DNA of 18,838 nt from Monoplex corrugatus (GCA_030674185.1 JAPXFY010000021.1:69240965-69259802); one strand, 5' to 3'. Shown: positions 9,573-17,674, counted from the stretch's first letter. A program made the numbers and translations. The notes: generated from the sequence alone by a model not told the origin.

Positions 9573-9706
9573 TGGCTATAAATGGGGAGAAAGAATAAAA
9601 GCAATAAAAGCAAGAATAAAAGCAATGGAAAATTATAGAGAGCATAGCATATACAATTATATATTATAACCATGTGATTCCCCTCCGAGCGGAGACAAGC
9701 TGCAGA

Positions 9707-9721
9707 GGGGGGGGGGGGGGG
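9707..9721. repeat. G15 homopolymer
   Basis: Fifteen G in a row just downstream of the LINE ORF stop (poly-C on the element's strand). The length is likely unstable or imprecisely assembled. Confidence 0.95.
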
Positions 9722-10216
9722 TTGAGTGAGGTTAGGATTTTATGCGGAGGAGAAAAGGTGAGTTTTGAGAGCGGACTTGAAGGAGACAAAAGTAGGTTGC
9801 TGACGGACTGAGAGAGGAAGTTTGTTCCAGGAGAGTGGACCAGAAACAGAGAAGGCTCGTGGACCATAGGTATTGAGCTTAGTGCGTGGAAAGCGAAAAG
9901 TCAGAGGATCGGAGGCAGAGCGGAGGGTACGTGAGGGAACATAGATCTCAAGTAGGCTTGACAGGTAATCGGGGGCTGCGTTATTGAGGCTTTTGTAGCA
10001 CATGGTGTCTAGTTTGTACTGTATGCGCTTTGATACAGGGAGCCAGTGAAGTTGTGCCAGAAGAGGAGATATGTGGTCAGCTTTTTTCTTTTTGAGTACA
10101 AGGCGTACAGCATTGTTTTGAATGCACTGTAGGATGTGAATAGTGGAGGCAGGAAGACCAGACAGGAGTGAATTGCAATAGTCAATGCGAGACATTATGA
10201 AGGAGAGAACGAGTTC

Positions 10217-10640
10217 TGCTTCTACTGGTTCATCTTCTCTGATGCCATTGTGACACGTGTGCACTACTGCCACCAACTTCCTCTGTTGTCTCAGTTGGTG
10301 ATATTGATGTCACAGCTCATGAAGTTTGCCTTCACAGTATCCTTGTACCACTTAGTGATCTTCCTTGGTCAAAATATCCTTGGTCACAGCTCTAGCATCT
10401 ATGGGCGGTGGTTGTCTATCCCATGGACATGTCCTGTCCTATGAAGCTGGCGTTTGATGGGTAGAAACTCTATAATTGGCGATCCACACTTCTTCATTAC
10501 TTGAGGGTTGGACACAAGATCTTGCTGCGTGATGTTGCAGTTCTTGCACAGACGCGTTGGTGGAAATGTTAAAGCTGTTGAATATGCCATGGGTAGGCAG
10601 TCCATGTCTCACAGCAGTACAGCAGGGTGCTCAAAACTTA
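10217..10640 (-). pseudogene. Decayed LINE ORF2 C-terminal end, different family
   Basis: The minus strand from about 10640 reads LLYCCETWT, then after a frame change FHQR and NCNITQQDLVSNPQVMKKC, then GSPIIEFLPIKRQL and TGHVHGIDNHR, and after a stop and another frame change [16 protein letters not shown] near 10280-10330. This order (ETWT, FHQRCLR-like, RRL.W.GH..RM, YKD.LK) is the C-terminal end shared by LINEs of the same broad kind as the one at 3206-4392. It has at least two frameshifts and a stop, so it is older than the L2-like copy beside it, which may have inserted into it at about 10216. Confidence 0.72.
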
Positions 10641-10737
10641 CACACATCATTTACATGTTACCGAGATTATTCCAGTGGTAGGCTGATAAGGTAACCAGTA
10701 TAAAATATAGACTAGATAAAACATAGTCTAGGTAGGG

Positions 10738-10891
10738 CCTCAGGTCCTGGCCAGCTCATGGGTTTATGTGCTGGCTTAAGGCATGTGCCATGGTCACCAT
10801 ACATGTGGCACCTGTGACATTAGTGCATGTGGAATTCTTTCCGAGCACGGAGATGTCATCTTGAGAAACTGAAATTGAAACTGAAACTGAA
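10738..10891 (+). mobile_element. SINE-like 3' end with (CTGAAA)n tail, copy 2
   Basis: Close match to 6568-6729 from CTCAGG..CCTGGCCAG through GGCACCTGTGAC to the tail GAAACTGAAATTGAAACTG. It lacks about nine bases present in copy 1 near the CCATAC stretch. The 5' part is missing. Confidence 0.75.
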
Positions 10892-10979
10892 GCTCAAGAC
10901 TACTGCTCTGTATACTGCTATCTTTGTGACGAATCTGACGCAAAGGTCTTGTCAAAATCTTGCCTAAATGTGATGATCC

Positions 10980-11062
10980 CGAAAACAAAACAAAAAGAAA
11001 AAAGAAAACAAAAACAAAAACAAAACAGAAAGGAAAACAAACAAACAAACAAACAAAAAAAC
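10980..11062. repeat. A-rich AAAAC/AAAC repeat
   Basis: Irregular AAAAC and AAAC units. It could be the tail of an element beginning upstream, but about 90 bp of unassigned sequence separates it from the SINE copy. Confidence 0.85.
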
Positions 11063-11115
11063 CTCAAAAGATAAAAGCTGCAGTTATCCACACAACAAAG
11101 ACATGTTGACCATGT

Positions 11116-11125
11116 TCCGTGTTTT
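11116..11125 (-). promoter_or_regulatory. Possible polyadenylation signal on the minus strand
   Basis: The minus strand carries GAATAAAAC, a canonical AATAAA, in a non-repetitive patch. A transcript coming from the right could end just left of it. A lone AATAAA in AT-rich DNA is expected by chance, so this is weak. Confidence 0.2.
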
Positions 11126-11223
11126 ATTCAAAAACATGAGATATGTCACAGAACATCACACCACATCACAGATAAAATGAGGCTGGTTATCTTCCAGACG
11201 CAATTTGTTCCCACTCACCCCGG

Positions 11224-11327
11224 TCTCTCTCTCTCTCTCTCTCTCTTTCTTTCTCTCTCTCTTTCTCTCTCTCTCTTTCTCTCTCTCTTTTTCTCTCTCT
11301 CTCTCTTTCTCCCCCTCTCTCTCTCTC
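11224..11327. repeat. (CT)n with TTTC interruptions
   Basis: About 100 bp of CT dinucleotides with scattered TTTC and CCCC blocks, running directly into CACACA. Confidence 0.96.
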
Positions 11328-11740
11328 ACACACACATACTTGCACACACATGCAACCACATTTTCCATGAATTAACATTAAAAAATAAACACACCCAGTC
11401 ACACAGATGTAAGGTTGCACACAAACACATACACACACACACAAACACATACACACACACACACAAACACATACACACACACACAAGCACACAAATACAT
11501 ACACACACACAAGCACACAAACACATACACACACACAAGCACACATACACACACACAAACACATACACACACACAAACACATACACACACACACAAACAC
11601 ATACACACACACACAAGCACATACACACACACAAACACATACACACACACATACACACACACAAACACATACACACACACAAACACATACACACACACAA
11701 GCACACACACAAACACATACACACACACAAACACACAAAA
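11328..11740. repeat. CA-rich degenerate array with ACAAACACATACACAC motif
   Basis: After a short ordinary patch (about 11350-11410), a CA tract is broken at irregular intervals by AAAC, CATA and AAGC. This gives a recurring ACAAACACATACACACAC phrase at about 16-26-bp spacing. Open frames on both strands here are repeat by-products. Confidence 0.93.
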
Positions 11741-12136
11741 GAAACAAAGTTAAATAACACCACTTCCACAAAAATCTGGATGCGTGAGAACCAACCAAAG
11801 AAACTCACATGCACTCTGAAAGTCAATTCTACGACATGATTATTCCATTCAAAATGTTTTACACCAGTTTTTCCCAATACCACACATACATGTATTTTGA
11901 GGTAAACCTGTTACAATACACACAATACAATAATACCTGTGATTTTCTGAATGATACAGGTGTTGACTTCACAGATTCTCTATCATATTCACAGTTACAC
12001 ATGTTCAATATTTTAAAAAAGTTTCGTAGAAAAAAATAAGAATGCATGACCTGAGCAGCTTACGGTTATAATTATCAGTTAAAAAAAAAACATATACACA
12101 TGCTCTCACTCTACACACATCTCTCTTTTGCACAAA

Positions 12137-12140
<4 letters not shown>
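11741..12140. other. Unassigned AT-rich sequence
   Basis: Ordinary low-GC sequence with no coding motif, SINE box or tandem unit recognised. Short A runs occur near 12015, 12030 and 12080. Confidence 0.5.
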
Positions 12141-12229
<89 letters not shown>

Positions 12230-12230
12230 A
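12141..12230. repeat. (CT)n followed by (CA)n
   Basis: Pure CT to 12187 and then pure CA to about 12222, ending with AAACACACA. The CT-then-CA order repeats that at 11224-11345. Confidence 0.97.
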
Positions 12231-12496
12231 AAAATTCCAACATAAGCCACTGACATCATTTCACAACAATTCTCAATTCCCTGAAGTGACATCAGCCGAT
12301 ATTTGCATACACAACAGAGATTGAAAAACTCAGGCCAGTATTTCAACTGATCTTCTTTCTTCAGTCAATCATGATCATGCTAGCAACGTAACTAACTAAA
12401 ATTCACACAACCATAAAAACCATGTGGTGTACAGGTCATCAGAATGGACAACTTCACACAATAATAAAACATGAAATTCATAAAAACAAACCAGTC
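12231..12496. other. Unassigned sequence upstream of a SINE
   Basis: No gene recognised. A phrase like the SINE A-box (ATGTGGTGTACAGG, near 12422) lies about 75 bp before the B-box at 12501. That is too far for an intact tRNA head, so the SINE's 5' end is unresolved. Confidence 0.4.
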
Positions 12497-13105
12497 ATGT
12501 GAGTTCGAATTCCATAAGTCCTGTGGAAATTACTGTGGAATATTTTTTTGGCCCCTTCCAGCTCCTACCAAGAATTAACCCACGGACTCCCACACACCGT
12601 CCACGAGCATCCTGCATTGTCAACTATGCTTGCAAAACAAAACCTTAACACTTTAACTCCCCAACCCAATCCATCAGCTTTTGGTAGACAGCTGGTGGAT
12701 AGGATGAGGTAGTCAAAGGATTAAGTTTTTGCAGCTGGTGGATTGGGTGCGGGAGGCAAAGGGTTAAGTGTGCTATGGGCTGAAAGGGAAGACAAGGACC
12801 ACACAGTTCAATCCTGTCCACTTCGAGAATGTGTCACTGAGGGTGCTGCTTAAATCTCCTGACCAACACCGCGGGTGTCTGTATCTCTCAAACCTGGTCA
12901 ACATCAGGGTATTTTATGAAAGGAGGCGTAGAGTACAGCCTTGTCATGCAGTCTCAATCCGTAAGGGAACTCCACAGCATCATGATTATAATCCCTTCAT
13001 CAATGATGAAAATGAAAATGATGAAAATTTTTTCCAGATTCTTTGGCCACTAATGTATCATAGGGAATGGGACAGCACAGAAAGCAAGCAAACACAATAA
13101 AAACC
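12497..13105 (+). mobile_element. SINE family A, plus-strand copy interrupted by a TTAA element
   Basis: Left part 12497-12574: a B-box-like GAGTTCGAATTCC, then TTTTTTTGGCC and CAGCTCCTACC. Right part 12768-13105: GTGTGCTATGG, TCCTGACCAACACCGCGGGT, TCATGCAGTCTCAATCC and TGGCCACTAATG, with an A-rich end. Both parts align in order with the minus-strand copy at 17215-17656 (CGGCTCCTACC, then GAGTGCTATGG, then TCTGACCAACACCGCAGGTG, TCATGCAGTCTCAATCC and TGGCCATTAAAG). The 193 bp between the parts is the TTAA element. The open frame at 12768-13100 lies in the SINE body and is not a gene. Confidence 0.85.
12575..12767 (+). mobile_element. TTAA-ended palindromic element nested in SINE A
   Basis: Begins TTAACCCACGGACTCCCAC and ends GGAGGCAAAGGGTTAA. 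It holds one 70-bp left unit (next TTAA at 12645), a core with ATCCATCAGCTTTTGG against GACAGCTGGTGGAT, an inner inverted end (GTCAAAGGATTAA to 12724), and a short 43-bp right unit ending at the TTAA of 12764-12767. It interrupts the SINE at a point where the paralogous SINE at 17215-17656 is continuous. That supports mobile insertion with TTAA duplicated. Confidence 0.85.
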
Positions 13106-13335
13106 ATACGATGAAAAACACTAACAGTTCATATAAAACAGTCAACTTCACACACGATAATATAAAATGTACATGATATAGAAACGACACAATGAAACCG
13201 GACACCACAACACAATGAGCAGCTGGAGGTACGCAGACAAACATACTCGGCCACTGATCATGTCCAGTGAATCACGGTGCGCTCACACACACACTGGTAT
13301 ATATACTAACATTGCATAAAAGCTCAATTTCCCCT

Positions 13336-13890
13336 GATGGTTTGCTCACTGCTACAGAGAACAGAAAACAATGATGGTTTGCTCACTGCTACAGAGGACA
13401 GAAAACAATGACGGTTTGCTCACTGCTACAGAGGACAGAAAACAAATGATGGTTTGCTCACTGCTACAGAGGACAGAAAACAATGACGGTTTGCTCACTG
13501 CTACAGAGGACAGAAAACAAATGATGGTTTGCTCACTGCTACAGAGGACAGAAAACAATGACGGTTTGCTCACTGCTACAGAAGACAGAAAACAATGATG
13601 GTTTGTTCATTGCTACAGAGGACAGAAAACAATGACGGTTTGCTCACTGCTACAGAGGAAAGAAAACAATGACGGTTTGCTCACTGCTACAGAGAACAGA
13701 AAACAATGATGGTTTGCTCACTGCTACAGAGGATAGAAAACAATGATGGTTTGCTCACTGCTACAGAGGATAGAAAACAATGATGGTTTGCTCACTGCTA
13801 CAGAGGATAGAAAACAATGATGGTTTGCTCACTGCTACAGAGGACAGAAAACAATGATGGTTTGCTCACTGCTACAGAGGATAGAAAACG
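13336..13890. repeat. 37/38-bp minisatellite, about 15 units
   Basis: The unit is GATGGTTTGCTCACTGCTAC followed by AGAGGACAGAAAACAAT. The period is 37, or 38 where an extra A precedes TGATGG (for example near 13447). GACGG and GATGG alternate in the left half, and GAGAACAG and GAGGATAG are other variants. Although the period matches the array at 7852-9372, the unit sequences are unrelated. Confidence 0.97.
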
Positions 13891-13917
13891 ACTCAAAACA
13901 CATGCATGCACATACAC

Positions 13918-13995
13918 AGTTTCAGTTTTTCAGGACATCGTCTCCATGCTTGGAATAGAGTCCATACGCTTTGATGCCACAGATGCCATGCGACA
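13918..13995 (-). mobile_element. SINE-like 3' end with CTGAAA tail, inverted and truncated, copy 3
   Basis: The plus strand reads CAGTTTCAGTTTTTCAGGAC, then ATCGTCTCCATGCTTGG, then GATGCCACAGATGCC. This parallels the reverse complement of the 3' end of the 10738-10891 copy (tail, GACATCTCCGTGCTCGG, TGTCACAGGTGCC). Only about 75 bp remain. Confidence 0.6.
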
Positions 13996-14077
13996 AAGAA
14001 GACCCAGACCAAAAATCATGGCAAAAGCTGTAAGCCTGCACAGAACTCAGAAGCCCTACACACTGATAAGGTCTGGA

Positions 14078-14415
14078 GAAGTCTTGCCTGATGTATGGGC
14101 TTTATACATGGGGAAGGTTTTGAGGTTTTACCTGATGTATGGGTTTTATACACTCATTAAGGTCTGGAGGTTTTACCTGGTGTATGGGTTTTATACACTG
14201 GTAAGGTTTTGAGGTTTTACCTGGTGTATGGGTTTTATACACTGGTAAGGTTTTGAGGTTTTACCTGGTGTATGGGTTTTATACACTGGTAAGGTTTTGA
14301 GGTTTTACCTGGTGTATGGGTTTTATACACTGGTAAAGTTTTGAGGTTTTACCTGGTGTATGGGTTTTACACACTGGTAAAGTTTTGAGGTTTTACCTGG
14401 TGTATGGGTTTTATG
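14078..14415. repeat. 44-bp minisatellite, about 7 units
   Basis: The unit is TTTTACCTGGTGTATGGGTT followed by TTATACACTGGTAAGGTTTTGAGG. The period is 44 (ACCTGG at 14175, 14219, 14263 and on). The leftmost units are diverged (CTTGCCTGATGTATGGGCTT). Each unit has a short inverted repeat, GTGTAT..ATACAC, with a 7-base loop. Confidence 0.95.
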
Positions 14416-14459
14416 TCTATCTTTGTGTATCAGTCTGTCACTAAACCAACTCAGGCCAA

Positions 14460-14481
14460 AACACACACACACACACACACA

Positions 14482-14572
<91 letters not shown>
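14460..14572. repeat. (CA)n microsatellite
   Basis: CA dinucleotides with interruptions AACATAC near 14480 and CATACATAC near 14511. Confidence 0.97.
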
Positions 14573-14575
<3 letters not shown>

Positions 14576-14712
14576 CCATAAGAACAGACTAAAAACATAC
14601 CAGCTCCCCAACTGACTACACCACTGCTCCACACACTTTACATCAAAGACCAAAGAAACCCGTACACATACAGTGACTAGATGCACTCACTCACTATGTG
14701 GAACACTGCATA

Positions 14713-14713
<1 letters not shown>

Positions 14714-14772
<59 letters not shown>

Positions 14773-14838
14773 TACACACACATTGTGTATACACACATAC
14801 ACATACACTGTGTACACACACACACACACACTGTGTAA

Positions 14839-14870
<32 letters not shown>

Positions 14871-14871
14871 T
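14714..14871. repeat. (CA)n with TGTGTATACACA insertions
   Basis: Pure CA to about 14766, then CA mixed with TGTGTATACACAC and CTGTGTAAACATAC phrases, then pure CA again to about 14871. The GTGTATACAC words are self-complementary. Confidence 0.95.
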
Positions 14872-14922
14872 GAAAAACTACACCAAATTAACCACATACA
14901 CAAACTGTGCACCAAATACAGT

Positions 14923-14962
14923 CCACGCCACACCACACCACGCCACGCCACACCACACCACA
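14923..14962. repeat. (CCACA)n/(CCACG)n pentamer tract
   Basis: About eight CCACA, CCACG or CCACC-type pentamers (CACGCCACACCACACCACGC). Confidence 0.9.
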
Positions 14963-15137
14963 TATACATAATATTTGACAGCATGGCACAGTGTCATGGG
15001 ACAAAAAAAACAAAAACATGGCTATGGAGTAAGAGAAAATACAAAAAAACATACTGTCCTCATTTAAATATGGAACTGTCTTAAATTGACAGTGTCTGGC
15101 ATTTGGTTTACTCGAGACTTAAAGAACTGTGAAACTA

Positions 15138-15359
15138 TTAACCCTTTGACTCCTGCACCCTGTCCACCAGCATGATGCACTGCCAATCATGCTGGCAAAG
15201 CAAAAACTTAACCCTTTGATTCTCTCACCCTATCCACCAGCTTCTTGATTCTCTCACCCTATCCACCAGCTTCCTGCAGGAAGCTGGTGGATAGGGTGAG
15301 AGAATCAAAGGGTTACGTTTTTGCAGTTGGTGGATAGGGTGCAGGAGTCAAAGGGTTAA
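15138..15359 (+). mobile_element. TTAA-ended palindromic element, complete copy
   Basis: Begins TTAACCCTTTGACTCCTGCA and ends TGCAGGAGTCAAAGGGTTAA, so the outermost 20 bases are perfect inverted repeats. The arms continue as CCCTGTCCACCAGC against GTTGGTGGATAGGG with few mismatches. One 70-bp left unit is followed by a second TTAACCCTTTGA at 15208. A roughly 30-bp internal duplication (TGATTCTCTCACCCTATCC, twice) leads into a perfect 64-bp palindrome centred on CTGCAG, then an inner inverted end (TTAC instead of TTAA) and the short right unit. There is no coding capacity. Confidence 0.9.
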
Positions 15360-15864
15360 TCATAACAATAAATTCTCAGAAATGATATATCTATTCAAAG
15401 TTTGGCCACAAAACAATTACTCCAATTGATAAAACTGTAATTCTAAAGCCTCCTGTACTATCTAAACATGATGATATTTTGCTGGATCCAGGGAACTACT
15501 TTATACAAAAGTTATATACAGAAGTTACATCTTTTAGTTTGCATGGAACAAAAAAATGGATATAATCAGTTAAAATATTCAAGAAGAACCAGAATTCAAT
15601 TGAATGACAACAAAAGCAGTGTTTAAATATACCCAGTACATGAAGACTAATTATGAGCATAAAAATATACACCATTTTTTACTTTTCATGTGCCTAATGC
15701 ATTAAGACTAGTTATCACCCTTTTCGCTGTACAAAAGAGAGCAAAATTGTTATTTAGAAAAATTTGAATTTGCTGTTTGTAAACCCCGATTGCTGACGGG
15801 GGGCTACAAAAACTAAACATTAATATTTAGAGAGAAAAAGCGTTTTTTAAAAATCCCCCCCTGA
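15360..15864. other. Unassigned AT-rich sequence
   Basis: Ordinary low-GC sequence with no recognised gene. From about 15840 the bases form homopolymer blocks (T, A, C, A, T, C, T, G runs) that look like poor consensus rather than biology. Confidence 0.5.
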
Positions 15865-16238
15865 AAAAAATTTTTTTTTCCCCCTTTTTGGGCCCATTTT
15901 CTATGCCCAAAACAATGGCTCAGAACTTAGCAAAATCTTTACAATGCAAGGTTTATGATGATAATCATTGATAAATGTAGAGTTTTCCCCCTAAGTTTTA
16001 AAACTGCGTAATAGGGCTGTTTTCTAAAGCTCAATATCAAAAATATATTCTTGCATCAAACAGGCCAAAGAAACGCGACATCTGCAACGGTTTGGGCAGG
16101 AAAATTTTAGCAATATTTCCCCAATGATTTCCAAAACCGGTTTAAATGGATTTAAGGGGCTCGACTGGTGGTCCCAGTCCTCCCCAAAGAGTCAATGTTT
16201 GAAGCCAGTCAGGCCGAAATACTACACTGATTTTTGAA
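15865..16238 (-). mobile_element. SINE family A, diverged or poorly assembled minus-strand copy, cut by the gap
   Basis: It parallels the plus-strand reading of 17215-17656 in order: CCCATTTTCTATGCCC (17230: CCCATTTTCTGCGCC), GATGATGATAATC, ACTGCGTAATAGGGCTGT (ACTGCATGACAGGGTTGT), ACATCTGC (ACACCTGC), CTCGACTGGTGGTCCCAGTC (CTCGACTGTGTGGTTCCAGT) and GATTTTTGAA at the gap edge (GATTTTTGAAGG). The tRNA-like head should lie inside or beyond the N run. Many differences are extra homopolymer bases. Confidence 0.72.
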
Positions 16239-16338
16239 NNNNNNNNNNNNNNNNNNNNNNNNNNNNNNNNNNNNNNNNNNNNNNNNNNNNNNNNNNNNNN
16301 NNNNNNNNNNNNNNNNNNNNNNNNNNNNNNNNNNNNNN
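16239..16338. other. Assembly gap of exactly 100 N
   Basis: A run of 100 N, a conventional placeholder for a gap of unknown size. A SINE is cut at its left edge and a 35-bp tandem array begins at its right edge. The apparent open frame across it is meaningless. Confidence 0.99.
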
Positions 16339-16498
16339 CATTACAGCCACACCAGTCATAAATACCATACAGACATTACAGCCACACCAGTCATAAATAC
16401 CATACAGACATTACAAGCCACATCAGTCATAAATACCAAACATTACAAGCCACAACAGTCATAAATACCACACAGACATTACAAGCCATATCAGTCAT
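16339..16498. repeat. 35-bp tandem array, about 4.5 units, abutting the gap
   Basis: The unit is CATTACAGCCACACCAGTCA followed by TAAATACCATACAGA. Later units change to TTACAAGCCACA, and one lacks ATACAG. The first unit begins at the first base after the gap, so more units may be missing. Confidence 0.93.
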
Positions 16499-16765
16499 CA
16501 CAGTAAAAGGGGTTGACAGGTACAGTTACATGTGTCTGTCTCTCAAGTTTTTGTGAAGTACTTAGGGTTCTTGTGAGAGAAGGCACCGTGTAAGTTGGCA
16601 TTACCATCGTTGTCATTCCTTTTTGAGTCCAGCAAAGAAATCCCCACCACTGCTTCATCCCGTTTTCAATCTTAAGTGAAAAACACAGAGCTGAATACAA
16701 ACACAGCTCTGCAGAAGAAAGGGACAAGCACTTGTTTACATTGTTTCCGTATAATTCATTCAGTT
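16499..16765. other. Unassigned sequence, possibly an old LINE 3' tail on the minus strand
   Basis: No gene recognised. The minus strand contains CTTCTCTCACAAGAACCCTA followed by AGTACTTCACAA, which faintly recalls the 3' ends of some LINEs (CTCACAAG..AAGCGCTT). This is weak. Confidence 0.2.
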
Positions 16766-16831
16766 ACACACACACACATACACACAGACACAGACACACA
16801 CGAACACACACACACACACACACACAACACG

Positions 16832-16876
<45 letters not shown>
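16766..16876. repeat. (CA)n with ACAGACAC and AACACGAA interruptions
   Basis: CA tract, pure after about 16832. Confidence 0.97.
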
Positions 16877-16878
<2 letters not shown>

Positions 16879-16976
16879 ACTGTGGGGCGTGGTCAGGAGA
16901 CTCCGTGCCTGTTTGTTCAACAGCTGAGCCAGCACTTTAGGCTTGGTCTGCATGTCTGATTTCACCACTCGACCTG

Positions 16977-16981
<5 letters not shown>

Positions 16982-17043
<62 letters not shown>

Positions 17044-17084
17044 GCACTCACACACACATGTACACACACACACACACACACACA
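16982..17084. repeat. (CA)n microsatellite
   Basis: CA tract interrupted by AAGCACT and ATGTACA. Confidence 0.97.
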
Positions 17085-17196
17085 AATATTAATACTCAAC
17101 ACATGACAGCAGATCAACTGTTGCACATTACACTGAGCCACTTAACCCTTTGACCCCTGCACCCTGTCCACCAGCATCCTGCATTGCCAATCATGC

Positions 17197-17214
17197 TGAA
17201 AAAAGCAAAAACTT
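17197..17214. repeat. Left target-site duplication of SINE A
   Basis: TGAAAAAAGCAAAAACTT matches TGAATAAAGCAAAAATTT at 17657-17674 at 16 of 18 positions. Both are the GAATAAAGCAAAAACTT part of the 71-bp unit. Because the unit itself repeats that phrase, its position at both SINE edges is the stronger evidence. Confidence 0.75.
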
Positions 17215-17656
17215 TTATTTTTTCCGTCCCATTTTCTGCGCCACTTTAATGGCCACAGAAGCTGAAACAGTTTGTTTTTTTATTATGCGATGATGATGAT
17301 GTCGATGTGGATGATAGTCATGACGCTATGGAGTTCCATCTAGGATTGAGACTGCATGACAGGGTTGTACTCTATGCTTACTATCATAATATATCCTGGC
17401 GTCAACCAGATACAGACACCTGCGGTGTTGGTCAGAAGATTTGAGCAACACCCTCAATGACGCATCCGTGAAGTGGACGAGACTCGACTGTGTGGTTCCA
17501 GTCTTCCCAATGAGACCATAGCACTCCCAACTCTGGGTAGGAGCCGATTAGAGCCGAAAAATCACACAATGATTTTTGAAGGTACTGATGGGGATTCGAA
17601 CCCACAACCTTCCAGTTAGTAGTCTGTTGCGTTAACCACTACACCACGGTGACTGG
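17215..17656 (-). mobile_element. SINE family A, complete minus-strand copy (442 bp)
   Basis: Read on the minus strand from 17656, the tRNA-like head has A-box GGTGTAGTGGTTAACGC and B-box GGGTTCGAATCCCC. The middle GACTACTAACTGGAAGGTT sits in the anticodon-arm position. The body has CGGCTCCTACC, GAGTGCTATGG, CGTCCACTTC, CTGACCAACACCGCAGGTGT and TCATGCAGTCTCAATCC, then a (ATC)n-like stretch (CATCATCATCATCG), TGGCCATTAAAG and an A-rich end (GGAAAAAATAAAA). It is flanked by an 18-bp target-site duplication. Its tRNA part lacks clean acceptor pairing and continues into a body, so it is a SINE and not a tRNA gene. Confidence 0.9.
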
Positions 17657-17674
17657 TGAATAAAGCAAAAATTT
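17657..17674. repeat. Right target-site duplication of SINE A
   Basis: TGAATAAAGCAAAAATTT, partner of 17197-17214. The TTAA element resumes here. Confidence 0.75.

Larger units (their letters stand above)
9425..10216 (-). mobile_element. L2/CR1-like LINE, 5'-truncated copy with 3' end
   Basis: On the minus strand the open frame from about 10216 to 9740 reads as the end of ORF2 of an L2/CR1-type [18 protein letters not shown], then [56 protein letters not shown] and a closing [10 protein letters not shown]. The wording and length (about 160 residues) agree with the usual C-terminal region after the polymerase domain. A 3' UTR follows, containing a poly-G run and a CA tract, then a conserved-looking end (AAGCGCTTAGATTTGATTTT on the minus strand is close) and an (ATT)n tail at 9426-9444. 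The frame lacks internal stops in this stretch, so the copy is fairly young, but the catalytic domain is missing and it cannot be autonomous. Confidence 0.88.

Noticed and set aside
11177..11883. His/Thr-rich plus-strand and Cys/Val-rich minus-strand frames of 103-220 residues
   Set aside because: By-products of CT and CA tracts, open on both strands.
12768..13100. 110-residue plus-strand open frame
   Set aside because: Matches the non-coding body of SINE A, with a diverged copy at 17215-17656 that does not keep the frame.
13336..13890. CRISPR-like array or shared family with the other 37-bp array
   Set aside because: No spacers, and the unit sequence is unrelated to the 7852-9372 unit. The equal period looks like coincidence.
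16234..16464. Open frame across the N run
   Set aside because: Most of its codons are N; the frame is an artefact of the gap.
17580..17656. Functional tRNA gene on the minus strand
   Set aside because: The A and B boxes are good, but acceptor-stem pairing is poor, the sequence continues into a SINE body, and it is bounded by a target-site duplication 442 bp apart.
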